Assembly (NCBI GenBank): GCA_964444665.1 | Contig: CAYUIE010000003.1 | Coordinates: forward strand, 62,001-126,000 | DNA length: 64,000 nt | Direction: 5' to 3' | Source of the DNA: CAYZTY01 sp964444665 | GTDB lineage: Bacteria; Planctomycetota; Phycisphaerae; Sedimentisphaerales; CAYZTY01 | Part shown: one piece after another, positions 9,187 to 18,134 of the stretch | Layout: each line of letters begins with the position of its first letter | Numbering within the stretch: the first letter of the stretch is position 1 | Translations under genes and position numbers: made by a program | The notes under the pieces: model-generated | Seen by the model: the letters and a program-made list of their open reading frames with translations, nothing else | Database searches by the model: none | What the model was told of the DNA's origin: nothing

Positions 9187-9217
9187 AAAAGGCCGGGCTG
9201 ATTTGGCCCGGCCTTTT
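9187..9217 (+). terminator. Rho-independent terminator after second sigma cassette
   Basis: GGCCGGGC (9191-9198) pairs perfectly with GCCCGGCC (9206-9213), with a 7-base loop and flanking A4/T4 runs. The sequence leading into it closely resembles the one leading into the terminator at 7227-7259. The symmetric A and T runs would allow it to work in both directions. Confidence 0.88.
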
Positions 9218-9311
9218 ACAATGGCCGAGCCGTTAGCTTGGCTGTTTTTCCGCATTTCTAAAGCAGGAACCACATTTTTGAAAAATATTTGAAAAATTTT
9301 CCTTTTTTCTA

Positions 9312-9339
9312 TTGATGCCTTCTACAAATGTAGTAAAAT
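9312..9339 (+). promoter_or_regulatory. Predicted promoter of the blaI-blaR-like operon
   Basis: TTGATG (9312-9317) and TAAAAT (9334-9339) are separated by 16 bases. The first operator dyad fills the spacer and the second covers the expected start point, as expected for a promoter shut off by a BlaI-type repressor. Confidence 0.6.
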
Positions 9340-9358
9340 ACTTCTACGGTTGTAGAAG
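9322..9358. promoter_or_regulatory. Two-site BlaI/MecI-type operator
   Basis: Two dyads with the core CTAC-N4-GTAG lie upstream of the repressor gene: 9322-9333 (spacer AAAT) and 9341-9358 (arms CTTCTAC and GTAGAAG, spacer GGTT). Their centres are 22 bp apart, about two helical turns, so two repressor dimers could bind the same face. This resembles the TACA/TGTA dyads of bla and mec operators. Binding by the neighbouring BlaI-like protein is inferred from position and family. Confidence 0.75.
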
Positions 9359-9369
9359 GAGACATCTAT

Positions 9370-9744
9370 ATGAAACTAACACAAGCAGAATGGCAAATTA
9401 TGAATGCCTTATGGCAGGAACACCCCGCCACGGCAAGAGAGCTGATGCAGCGTTTGCCCAAGGGAATCAATTGGGCCTATACCACCATCAAGACTATGCT
9501 CAGCAGACTTATCGAAAAAAAGGCCGTAAGCGAACACAAGCAAGGCAACACCAGTCTCTACAAACCGCTGGTTTCTCAGCGGAAAGCTCGCCACAGTGCC
9601 TTCAAGTCTATGCTTGATCAGGCATTTGAGGGCACCATGGGGCCACTCATGCACTTTCTGATTGAAGAAGAAAAACTGAGCAAAAGACAAAGACACCAGA
9701 TATTGAAAATCTTACAGGAAAAAGCAAAAACCAAGGGAGAATAA
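9370..9744 (+). CDS. BlaI/MecI/CopY-family transcriptional repressor
   Basis: A 124-residue protein typical of BlaI/MecI. It has an N-terminal winged helix (WQIMNALWQEHPATARELMQ, then TTIKTMLSRLIEKKAV) and a C-terminal dimerisation helix bundle. AAGGAGA precedes the ATG at 9370. It sits directly behind a two-dyad operator and just before an M56 protease gene, so it most likely represses both genes until the membrane protease leads to its cleavage. No beta-lactamase or penicillin-binding-protein gene is nearby; in this setting the pair probably controls an envelope response rather than antibiotic resistance (inference). Confidence 0.92.
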   Translation: MKLTQAEWQIMNALWQEHPATARELMQRLPKGINWAYTTIKTMLSRLIEKKAVSEHKQGNTSLYKPLVSQRKARHSAFKSMLDQAFEGTMGPLMHFLIEEEKLSKRQRHQILKILQEKAKTKGE

Positions 9745-9746
9745 AA

Positions 9747-12329
9747 GTGATAGACCAAATCAACAGTATCGCACTATCGTGGTGGAACTGGATGGCGGCA
9801 ATGTTCTGGCAGGTCGGCCTACTCATAATTCTAATTGCCTGCGTCGATACTATCATAAAAAGATGGGCCTGGCCTCAGCTACGCTATGCCCTCTGGCTCC
9901 TTGTGCTGCTTAAGCTCGTTCTTCCTCCGGGCATTTCCTCACAGGGCAGCCTTACAGTAAGATTGCAGCCGATAGCCAGCCGAATCGTCAACCGTGTAAT
10001 AAGCGAATCCACTGATGCCGCTGAAAAGCTGTCTCCTACCATCGCGCCTGAATCCGCAGTAACAGCCCCGTTAATAGTGTCCCCAACTAAGGTGACAGCC
10101 AGGCTGCCAGGACTTGTAACTGAAGACTATATTAACGCAGGCACAACTGTTGCGCTCGAGCCGTTCGTCAGACCCACATGGCAGGCATACATTATGGCCG
10201 TCTGGATGCTCGGAGTGTTCGTGTTGGGTTCCTGGCTGCTTTTCAAGCTACACATACTTCGTAAAGGCCACCCACTCAGCAGGCCGGTCTCGGCACTGCC
10301 GCAGTCATTCCATAATACGATGTCAAGATGTGCAGGATTGTTGAAGCTTCGAAGAATTCCCGCGGTAGTGGTAACTGATAAAGTTATTTGCCCCGCGGTA
10401 TTTGGCGTATTTAGACCAGTATTACTGATGCCCGTGGGCTATCTGAGCAGACTCTCTCGCAAGGATGCAGAACATATGGTCCTGCACGAGCTTGCCCACA
10501 TAAAAAGAGGTGACACGATAATACACAGCGTCTGTATGCTGCTGCAAATTTTCTATTGGTTCAATCCGCTGCTATGGCTGGCCCGTCGACAAATGCACCA
10601 TCTCCGCGAACTATGCTGTGACGCAACTGTCGCACGTTTGCTTAAAGACAAAACCACTGAATACCGCGAAACCTTAATGGACGTCGCCCGCAGATTTCTT
10701 GCCAAATCCGTTGAGCCGGGTCTGGGTCTTCTTGGCCTGTTCGAAGATTCCAACCGGCTGCTGGTTCGCCTGAACTGGCTTGAAAAGAAAACCTGGAGGT
10801 ATCAGAAAATGAAAAACCTAACCGTCATTACCACAGTTGTCCTTATGACTACCTTCATTCTGCCCATGGCGCAGGCTGAGAAGAGACCACCGGTCGAACA
10901 GAACACGGCCGACTCTAAACAAAGCAAGATGGAAGCCAAAGAACAATTGTCGCAGGAGTTGCAGGCCCTTAGGACCAAGCTACAACAGTTAGAGGCAGAT
11001 AAGCAACAACTCCAGGAATCTCTGGCTCAACTCGAACAGCAGCACAGGGATATTTCCCGAAAGCAGACGGAACCCGATGAACTCGTTACACCTGAAGCCG
11101 GGACAGAGCCTGGCCGGCGGGATGTTGAACACCTTAAGCTTAAGACAGAGTATGAGCTCGAACTGAAAAAGCTTAAAGAAGAATATGAAAAAGAACTGAG
11201 GGCACTCCAGGAAGAGTTCGAGGAGGAACAGCAGGAACTCGAAGAAGAACTTCAGGAATTGGACGAGGAGATGGATGAAACGGAGTGGAATGAACAGATG
11301 CCCCAATGGCTTGAGAGCGAGGATATGCAGATGTGGCAGGATAAAATTAAGGAATGGACAAACAGCGAAGAGTTCAAACAATGGCAAGACCAAATGAAGC
11401 TTTGGAAGAAACAGATGAAGCAGTGGGCAAAAGGCATAGGAAAGATGGGAAAAGCCGAACGAAATAACGGCCGTGTAAAAATAAAGCCAACTCCGATACC
11501 AATGCCTGTAATGCCCGAAGTGCCCTCTATGCCTACCATACCTGAGATAAGAATTGATGTACCAGTAGTTGAAGAAAATCACTTCAAAGACGTCGAACCG
11601 ACTGATAGTCCGCAGGCACCACAAATCCAATTAAACAATACCCAAGCACCTAAGAACATCGAGGTCAACAAGTCAGAGAATGACATGTACGCTGCTACTG
11701 CGGAAATGAATTTCTTCGCAACGACGGCACCGAACACCTCTTTTGTAATCAGAAACAATACAGGCAATATTATCCTGAGCCCCGGCAAAAACGAAAATTT
11801 TACTGCCAAAGCCGTTATCAGGGCAAAAGGCAAGACTGCCGACCAGGCACAGCGAATTGTTGAAGAAGTTTCAATAAATTGTCATTCATCGGGGGATATT
11901 TGCTATTTAGGTGTAACCAAGCCGGAACATAATAGATGGAAAAATCTCAACGTGGATTTCTACGTAAAGCTGCCGGCCGATGTCCGGCTGGATGTAAAAA
12001 CTAATATGGGCAGAATTGAGCTTCTCAATCTCAAAGGTAAAATCAAGGCAGTCACGAATATGGGCTCGATTAAGGCTGTAGATATAAGCGGGGATGTCGA
12101 ACTAACTACAAATATGGGCGACATCGATTTTGTCGCGTCCAGTGATATTTCCGCAAAATTCAAAGCTTATACTAATATGGGCTCAATAGAAAGCGAGTTG
12201 CCACTGGATATTGACATGAGTGATATGATGAAAAGAAAGGCGGAAGGCACTGTGGGTAGCGGTGAAGGCAGTATTCGTTTGATCACAGATATGGGAAAAA
12301 TTAATATAAAATGGCCACCATCACCATAA
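9747..12329 (+). CDS. M56-family (BlaR1/MecR1-like) membrane metalloprotease with coiled-coil and beta-repeat C-terminus
   Basis: An 860-residue protein starting at GTG 9747, two bases after the repressor stop, with GGGAG upstream. Membrane helices lie near residues 14-35, 41-60, 145-168 and 260-280. The zinc-protease motif HELAH is at 247-251, so it is expected to be catalytically active. A further hydrophobic segment at about 355-378 (starting MKNLTVITT) looks like a membrane or signal segment. After it comes a Glu/Gln/Lys-rich coiled coil (about 395-570), a Pro-rich linker, and a C-terminal beta domain (about 690-860) with five copies of an (N/D)MGxI motif, similar to DUF4097 adhesin-like repeats. 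The penicillin-sensor domain of BlaR1 is absent, so it senses something else. Confidence 0.88.
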   Translation: MIDQINSIALSWWNWMAAMFWQVGLLIILIACVDTIIKRWAWPQLRYALWLLVLLKLVLPPGISSQGSLTVRLQPIASRIVNRVISESTDAAEKLSPTIAPESAVTAPLIVSPTKVTARLPGLVTEDYINAGTTVALEPFVRPTWQAYIMAVWMLGVFVLGSWLLFKLHILRKGHPLSRPVSALPQSFHNTMSRCAGLLKLRRIPAVVVTDKVICPAVFGVFRPVLLMPVGYLSRLSRKDAEHMVLHELAHIKRGDTIIHSVCMLLQIFYWFNPLLWLARRQMHHLRELCCDATVARLLKDKTTEYRETLMDVARRFLAKSVEPGLGLLGLFEDSNRLLVRLNWLEKKTWRYQKMKNLTVITTVVLMTTFILPMAQAEKRPPVEQNTADSKQSKMEAKEQLSQELQALRTKLQQLEADKQQLQESLAQLEQQHRDISRKQTEPDELVTPEAGTEPGRRDVEHLKLKTEYELELKKLKEEYEKELRALQEEFEEEQQELEEELQELDEEMDETEWNEQMPQWLESEDMQMWQDKIKEWTNSEEFKQWQDQMKLWKKQMKQWAKGIGKMGKAERNNGRVKIKPTPIPMPVMPEVPSMPTIPEIRIDVPVVEENHFKDVEPTDSPQAPQIQLNNTQAPKNIEVNKSENDMYAATAEMNFFATTAPNTSFVIRNNTGNIILSPGKNENFTAKAVIRAKGKTADQAQRIVEEVSINCHSSGDICYLGVTKPEHNRWKNLNVDFYVKLPADVRLDVKTNMGRIELLNLKGKIKAVTNMGSIKAVDISGDVELTTNMGDIDFVASSDISAKFKAYTNMGSIESELPLDIDMSDMMKRKAEGTVGSGEGSIRLITDMGKINIKWPPSP

Positions 12330-12356
12330 GACCGACCAAATACTAATTCACAGTCC

Positions 12357-14219
12357 CTATGTTTTTTCGAGCCAGACGGCCATTTCGCCAGAACCCCGGT
12401 TGGCCCAGGCATAATATGGAACAGCCAGAAAATCCTGTTGCTTTTTTAAACCTATTTTTGTCTCTTCATCATAACTCACAGCCCTGCCGTAGATAACTGT
12501 AACGCCGTTTAGCATATCTTTGTGATATTCAGTTCTAAGGTTGGCGCTATCAGGTAAAACTATGTTAAGGGCATGGCCATTATTGTCTTTCCATTCGGCG
12601 CAATACACAATTGGACCTCGCTGCAGGGCGACTTTACCTATATCGTCTTTAACTTTTTCGTGGGCTATTATGCGCCTTACAGGCATAGGTAAATACAATC
12701 CAATAACATCACCTTTATTCCAGTTTCTCTCAATGCAAGTAAAGCCTTTATCCATACTTAAAGAGAGTGACTTGCCGTTGACTTTCAAACCAACTTTTTC
12801 GCTGTAATCTTCCATATAACGATACAAATTGCCGGGGACAGGCTGATTTTGTGACCAGCCGGGTATCCGAATGCAGATTATAAATTTCCCGGGACATTCC
12901 GGCTTAACGTTTATCTTCACATTTCCATCCCAAGGATATTGAGTTTTCTGGCTTAACTGAACGGTGTTATCACCAACTTCGAGGATGGCTGAGCTATCTA
13001 CGAACAAGTTGATATAGATTTTATTCTCTCGCTGAGCATAAATGTAGCCCGGAACCTGCGGAATAAACCGCACCAAGTTGCTTGGACAACAGGCGCAGGA
13101 GAACCATTGGCTCCGCTGATGCTGACCCTGAGACTCGAGAGGATTTGTATAGAAGAAACTGTCGCCACTTAGAGACACACCCGAAATCAGAACGTTATAA
13201 AGGGTTCTTTCGAGGACATCGATATATTTTGCATCGCCGTTTGACAGAAACAATCGATAGTTCCAGAAACAATTGCCGATAGCGGCGCAGGTCTCACAAT
13301 AGGCAGATGCATTGGGCAACTCATAAGCATCGCCGAAGGCCTCTCCTGAATCACGGGCGCCAATACCGCCTGTAATATACAATTTCCTGGTGACAACGTT
13401 ATCCCATATTTTATTTATTGCATCAAGATAACGCCTGTCTGCAGTTAAGGCGGCAATGTCCGCCATTGCGCCGTACATATAAGTTGCACGGACAGCGTGT
13501 CCTACAGCTTCTGTTTGTTCAACAGGCTTTTTGTGTGACTGGCTGTATTCACCCCCACCGGGGCCTCGAGCCTCAAGGTAGAATTTAGCGAGTTTGATAT
13601 ATTTTTCGTTGCCGGTTGCACGATATAGACGGGTTAGTCCCATTTCAATTATCTGGTGTCCGGGTGTGGATTGATTTTTGCCGGGGCCAAATACGGTGTC
13701 TAAAAAGTCGGCATTTTTTATAGCTACATCGAGTAAACCTCGTTTGCCGGTGGTCTTGTAATGTGCAACCGCTGCCTCGTAGAGATGGCCCATATTGTAC
13801 AGCTCGTGACTTGCATCAAGCTTTTCCCATCGTTGTGTGCCGAACCATTTGATTAGATGCCGGGCATTATTGGTGCGTGCGGTATACAAATAGCCGTCAT
13901 TTTCCTGAGCGGCCGCTATTTTGGCGATAATCCCATCGAGATATTTATCGAGGTTTGGGTCGGGATGCGTGCTTAATGAATAAGCCGCGCCTTCAATAAC
14001 TTTATATAAGTCAGTGTCATCAAATGGATAGTCGCCGCGATACTCGCCCTGCATCAGGCCGCCGGCTATGGCAAAATTATCTATTCTGCCGGTTTCTTCG
14101 CATTTTTTAAGGATATGAGGGATAGTAATTTTTCGATTAGTCTCGATTCTTTGCATCCAGAAATCATCGGTAACTTTAACATCGGTGAATGGTACCGGGT
14201 TAACCGGGTAATCTTTCAT
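12357..14219 (-). CDS. Glycoside hydrolase family 127 (beta-L-arabinofuranosidase-like)
   Basis: I place the start at the ATG at 14219 (620 residues), which has AAGG upstream; a TTG-initiated extension to 14303 is possible but less likely. The sequence matches GH127/DUF1680: an (alpha/alpha)6 barrel, then beta domains. The unusual zinc-cysteine catalytic site is intact: Glu309 and Cys311 (ETC) and the Cys377-Cys378 pair (CACCPSN), matching Glu338, Cys340, Cys417 and Cys418 of HypBA1. It would remove terminal beta-L-arabinofuranose or related sugars from plant or algal glycans. There is no signal peptide, so it would act on oligosaccharides already taken up. It starts 84 bases after the GTPase gene. 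Confidence 0.9.
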   Translation of the reverse strand: MKDYPVNPVPFTDVKVTDDFWMQRIETNRKITIPHILKKCEETGRIDNFAIAGGLMQGEYRGDYPFDDTDLYKVIEGAAYSLSTHPDPNLDKYLDGIIAKIAAAQENDGYLYTARTNNARHLIKWFGTQRWEKLDASHELYNMGHLYEAAVAHYKTTGKRGLLDVAIKNADFLDTVFGPGKNQSTPGHQIIEMGLTRLYRATGNEKYIKLAKFYLEARGPGGGEYSQSHKKPVEQTEAVGHAVRATYMYGAMADIAALTADRRYLDAINKIWDNVVTRKLYITGGIGARDSGEAFGDAYELPNASAYCETCAAIGNCFWNYRLFLSNGDAKYIDVLERTLYNVLISGVSLSGDSFFYTNPLESQGQHQRSQWFSCACCPSNLVRFIPQVPGYIYAQRENKIYINLFVDSSAILEVGDNTVQLSQKTQYPWDGNVKINVKPECPGKFIICIRIPGWSQNQPVPGNLYRYMEDYSEKVGLKVNGKSLSLSMDKGFTCIERNWNKGDVIGLYLPMPVRRIIAHEKVKDDIGKVALQRGPIVYCAEWKDNNGHALNIVLPDSANLRTEYHKDMLNGVTVIYGRAVSYDEETKIGLKKQQDFLAVPYYAWANRGSGEMAVWLEKT

Positions 14220-14303
14220 CTTTTGCCTTAATGTTATTTGCAGTTTTTTGCCTGAAACAGCGCTATTAAAACCGGATTGATAAAGATAGAATTTTACAGG
14301 CAA

Positions 14304-15287
14304 TTATGAGAAGTGCAATTCTATAATATCCTTGTCGTTTAGGACGTGGTTTCTTTGGGCGTTCTGGCCGTCATAGACACCTTTGCCCCATATTCTCGCA
14401 AACTTCAGTTTGTCAACCAGTTCCCTGTGAATGGCCGCCGCCAGGTCCATAATTGTAGAGTCGGCTTGTAAAACAAAGGGGTCATTCATATCGGCAGGCT
14501 TGCCAGGTGGTTTTGCATAAACTCGGATGATACCCAGCAACCTGAAGAATACTCCGGATAGATTCTCAATGCCTGCACCGGTCTTAGTGGAGATTTCGAT
14601 AAATTCAAAAGGATATTTGCACGGTTTCTTCAGTTTCCGGAGAGCATCAGGTTCGGCGATATCGGATTTAGTGCAGATACAAAACGCTTTTTTTGCAATA
14701 ACGTTACCCTGGGTGTCATAAGCTAAAGTTTCTGCATCAATGAGCAGGTTCCTTGATTCGAGGAAATCCAGACAAATCCGCAGCTGCTCCTTTACATCGG
14801 CTGAAAGGTCGACAACGATAGCAATCAGGTCGCAGTTTCGATACGTTCCCACCTGTCCGGGCGCGATGAAATCGGCAGTAATTGGAGGCATATCAACAAG
14901 CTGGAACTGAATATCCTCGAACTGTACCATTCCCGGCGTTGGAACGGTAGTGGCAAACGGAAAATCGGCAGCGTTTACCTTTGCGTTTGTAAGTGCCTGC
15001 ACGATAGAGCTTTTACCGCTATTGGGCGTTCCCAAAAGTACAATCTGGCCTGAGCCGCTTCGCGGTACGTAAAATATATCGACCTGTTTGACTGCTTTTT
15101 TCTGTGTGGCGGCTTCTTTGAATTTACTTAGCTTTCGACGCAGGTCGGCCTTTAAGTGGTCTGTGCCCTTGTGTTTGGGCATAACCGCCAGCATTCGCTC
15201 AAGGGCAAGGATTTTCTCCTCATTAGTAGCAGCTTCGCGATACCACTGCTCGGCCTTAAAATATTCCGGTGTCAGATTCGCAGGCAT
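14304..15287 (-). CDS. DRG/Obg-like GTPase with TGS domain
   Basis: The start is placed at the internal ATG at 15287; an upstream in-frame start at 15326 adds 13 poorly conserved residues. The roughly 327-residue product has an N-terminal helical region, a GTPase core (G1 GTPNSGKSS, G3 VDMPP, G4 TKSD) and a C-terminal TGS-type domain. This is the layout of DRG proteins, common in archaea and eukaryotes and scattered in bacteria, related to Obg and usually linked to ribosomes. G3 reads DMPP rather than DxPG. It shares its strand with the GH127 gene, probably as one transcript without a functional link. Confidence 0.82.
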   Translation of the reverse strand: MPANLTPEYFKAEQWYREAATNEEKILALERMLAVMPKHKGTDHLKADLRRKLSKFKEAATQKKAVKQVDIFYVPRSGSGQIVLLGTPNSGKSSIVQALTNAKVNAADFPFATTVPTPGMVQFEDIQFQLVDMPPITADFIAPGQVGTYRNCDLIAIVVDLSADVKEQLRICLDFLESRNLLIDAETLAYDTQGNVIAKKAFCICTKSDIAEPDALRKLKKPCKYPFEFIEISTKTGAGIENLSGVFFRLLGIIRVYAKPPGKPADMNDPFVLQADSTIMDLAAAIHRELVDKLKFARIWGKGVYDGQNAQRNHVLNDKDIIELHFS

Positions 15288-15444
15288 AATTGATAATAAT
15301 ATAGCATAATGATAAATTAAAATCAAACCACTGCTGTCATGGTACCCAAAACTATATTCCTAACATCAAGGTGCCTATAATCCTTCTTGCGTTAATTCGC
15401 AAAATTAATTATATTAATGCTCGCCAGGTTAGATTGAGATAAAT

Positions 15445-18108
15445 ATGCAAAAGAAACATTTCGTTATCGGCCTGGATTCGATTCAGGACAAAGACGCCGG
15501 GCTGGTTGGCAGCAAAACTCTTAGTCTTGTCCATATGAATCGAATGGGCCTTCCTGTTCCGCCCGGTTTCTGTATAACAGCAACAGCATACCGTAAACAT
15601 ATAGAGCGTAACAACCTCGTCAATCACATCACTTCGACAATCGAGCAACTCCGCACAGTCTCGCCAGCTTCTCAAAAATCTGTCTTGTCAGACCTCAGAA
15701 AGACTATAGCACAGAAGCCCTTGGCAGACGAGCCCCGTAAACAGATAGAGCAATACTATCAAGCACTTGGCGCTAAACACGTCGCAGTCAGGTCATCAGC
15801 CACCGCCGAAGATTTGCCGGAACACTCCTTTGCCGGCCAATATGATACACACTTAGGAATAGTGGATCCGGACGCTTGCATTGAAGCTGTCAAGAAATGC
15901 TGGGCTTCGTTGTGGACGCAACGTGCGTTTAACTATCGAGAAAAGATTGGCATTGACCACCTTAAGGTAGATATGGCCGTAATCATCCAATCGCTTATTG
16001 AAGCGGATGCATCGGGTGTACTCTTCACGGCTGACCCTCGTTACGGACCTTCAGGTAACATTGTTATCGAGGCGTGCTTCGGATTAGGGCAGGCTTTGGT
16101 TTCTGGTAAGGTGACGCCTGATAGGTTGGTGGTTCATAGAAAAAATTTAAGCCTTCTTTTTCGAGAGATTTCAGAAAAGAAAATTGAGTGTGTGCTCGAT
16201 AAAGAGTCAGAAGTCAAAGAGCAGGCAATTCCACATGAAAAGTCAATTACCTGGTCTTTGAACGAGAAGCAAATAAAATTCCTGGCAAGGATTGCACGGA
16301 AAATCGAGACAGAGTTTGGCTGTCCGCAGGACATTGAATGGGCGATATATAAGAATAAAATTTATTTACTACAATCCAGGCCAATCACTGCTATGTCACA
16401 GGAAAGGTCTTGGGAGGACCGCCAAATCTGGCACGCTACTCCCAGAGAGGTAATGCCTGATGTAGTTACACCCGTTACACTGTCTATGTTACTTGAGGCG
16501 GTTGGTCAAGAGTTGTTTGACCCGGTCTTACGTATGCTTTGTTGCGATAGCGGCGACCACCCTCTATATTCCATCATCGCCGGCCGACTATACTTTAATG
16601 CAAATATCTGGGCTGCTGTGATAAGGTGCCTGCCGGGTGTTCGAAGTCTCGATTTGATGGAACTCACAGGAGATCACGAGGGATTCCGGGAACTCGCCGA
16701 TAGAGTCCAAACCGTCCCGGACGAGGACCTGCCGGACTTAAAATTCAGCCTACTGAGATTTATTGTTAAGCTGCCCCTTACCATTATCGGCGTACTTTTC
16801 AACACTCCCCAAAAAGGTCAGCGCATGCTTGCAAAAATAAATGCTAAAAATGAAAAATGGCGTCGGCTGGATATTTCAAGCCTATCGGCTATACAAATAA
16901 CTACTTGCTGCCAAAAGCTTATTTTGGATTTCCGTGAAATAGTGGGGCATATAATGTACTTGGTTAGTATCTTTGTAGTAATTCCAATTCTTGACAAGGT
17001 GTGCACAAAATGGCTCTCAGAAGACAGTACTTGTACGGGAAGACTCCTTGCAGGACTCGAAGATATGAGTGATGCCATAGCAGGTCTGGAGCTTTGGAAA
17101 TTAGCGACCCTGGCCGACAGGAATCCAAATGTCAGACTGCTCATACTTTCAGGTCACGACTGGCGAACCATCCAGCCTAAATTTACACAGACAGACGCCG
17201 GCAAAAATTTTCTAAAAAGCTGGTGTGATTTTATGAACCGTCACGGGCACCATTGCCGAGCCGAGCTGGAGCTGTATAATCGTCGCTGGTCGGAAACACC
17301 CGATTACATCCTGAAACTACTTCGCAGCTATATAACTCAAATCGGCAAGGTTGACCCTGTCCAAAAATTCAACAACCTTGTTCAAAAACGACAGAAATTA
17401 GAAATTCAGTGTCGTGAAAAACTAAGGAATCCTCTAAAGAGAATGATATTCAACCGGCTTCTGGTTCGCTCACAGCAAGGCTCCATCTTCAGAGAAAATG
17501 TGAAAAGCGAGGTCATAAAATCAATAACAGTTATGCGAAAAATGATAGTAGAGCTTGGTAAAAGACTCAGTGAAAAAGGTATAATCAAGAATCAGGATGA
17601 TATCTTTTTCTTACAGCTCGAAGAGATTGAATCTGCAGTACAGGATAAGACAAAAGTTGACATCCATCAATTGATTGCCGCTCGGCGGGCAGAGTATGAC
17701 AAGAACAAGACCATTATGCCGCCTGACGTCATTTTTGGTAAATTTGACCCCGACAAATACGTCCCTGAGCCCGTGGATACCTATATTGAGACGCTCAGCG
17801 GCCTGGCAGTAAGTCCCGGCATCGCTACCGGAAAGGCACGTGTTGTTCTAAGAGCCGATACTGACGAACAGGTCCTGGCCGGTGAGATCCTTGTTGCCCC
17901 TTTTACCGACCCGGGCTGGACGCCATATTTCGTGACAGCAGCTGCGGTTGTTATGGACCAGGGAGGAATACTCTCACACGGCAGTATCGTTGCTCGCGAG
18001 TATGGCATACCCGCAATAGTCAATGTTGGCAACGCAACGAAGATTATTAAAACCGGCCAGACCATAGAGGTGGACGCACATCGTGGAGTTATTAAGATTC
18101 TGCAATAG
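15445..18108 (+). CDS. PEP synthase / rifampicin phosphotransferase-like enzyme
   Basis: An 887-residue protein. An N-terminal ATP-grasp PPDK domain (about 1-320) includes GLVGSKTLSL and VRSSATAEDLPEHSFAGQ. A long middle domain (about 330-770) resembles neither the central domain of PEP synthase nor any family I recognise. A C-terminal swivelling phosphohistidine domain (about 790-885) has the motif GGILSHGSIVAREYG, with His845 as the phosphorylated residue. The order ATP-grasp, substrate domain, His domain and the length near 870 match rifampicin phosphotransferase rather than PEP synthase, which ends in a PEP-binding barrel. Its acceptor is unknown. It stands alone. Confidence 0.85.
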   Translation: MQKKHFVIGLDSIQDKDAGLVGSKTLSLVHMNRMGLPVPPGFCITATAYRKHIERNNLVNHITSTIEQLRTVSPASQKSVLSDLRKTIAQKPLADEPRKQIEQYYQALGAKHVAVRSSATAEDLPEHSFAGQYDTHLGIVDPDACIEAVKKCWASLWTQRAFNYREKIGIDHLKVDMAVIIQSLIEADASGVLFTADPRYGPSGNIVIEACFGLGQALVSGKVTPDRLVVHRKNLSLLFREISEKKIECVLDKESEVKEQAIPHEKSITWSLNEKQIKFLARIARKIETEFGCPQDIEWAIYKNKIYLLQSRPITAMSQERSWEDRQIWHATPREVMPDVVTPVTLSMLLEAVGQELFDPVLRMLCCDSGDHPLYSIIAGRLYFNANIWAAVIRCLPGVRSLDLMELTGDHEGFRELADRVQTVPDEDLPDLKFSLLRFIVKLPLTIIGVLFNTPQKGQRMLAKINAKNEKWRRLDISSLSAIQITTCCQKLILDFREIVGHIMYLVSIFVVIPILDKVCTKWLSEDSTCTGRLLAGLEDMSDAIAGLELWKLATLADRNPNVRLLILSGHDWRTIQPKFTQTDAGKNFLKSWCDFMNRHGHHCRAELELYNRRWSETPDYILKLLRSYITQIGKVDPVQKFNNLVQKRQKLEIQCREKLRNPLKRMIFNRLLVRSQQGSIFRENVKSEVIKSITVMRKMIVELGKRLSEKGIIKNQDDIFFLQLEEIESAVQDKTKVDIHQLIAARRAEYDKNKTIMPPDVIFGKFDPDKYVPEPVDTYIETLSGLAVSPGIATGKARVVLRADTDEQVLAGEILVAPFTDPGWTPYFVTAAAVVMDQGGILSHGSIVAREYGIPAIVNVGNATKIIKTGQTIEVDAHRGVIKILQ

Positions 18109-18134
18109 CTTATAGTAAGCGTGTTCTGTGTCGT

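Noticed and set aside
10989..11630. A 213-codon open frame on the minus strand within the M56 gene
   Set aside because: It is a shadow of the Glu/Lys-rich coiled-coil codons, has Phe/Leu-rich composition and no start signal.
9370..12329. A beta-lactam resistance locus, suggested by the BlaI/BlaR-like pair
   Set aside because: No beta-lactamase or penicillin-binding-protein gene is adjacent and the BlaR sensor domain is missing.
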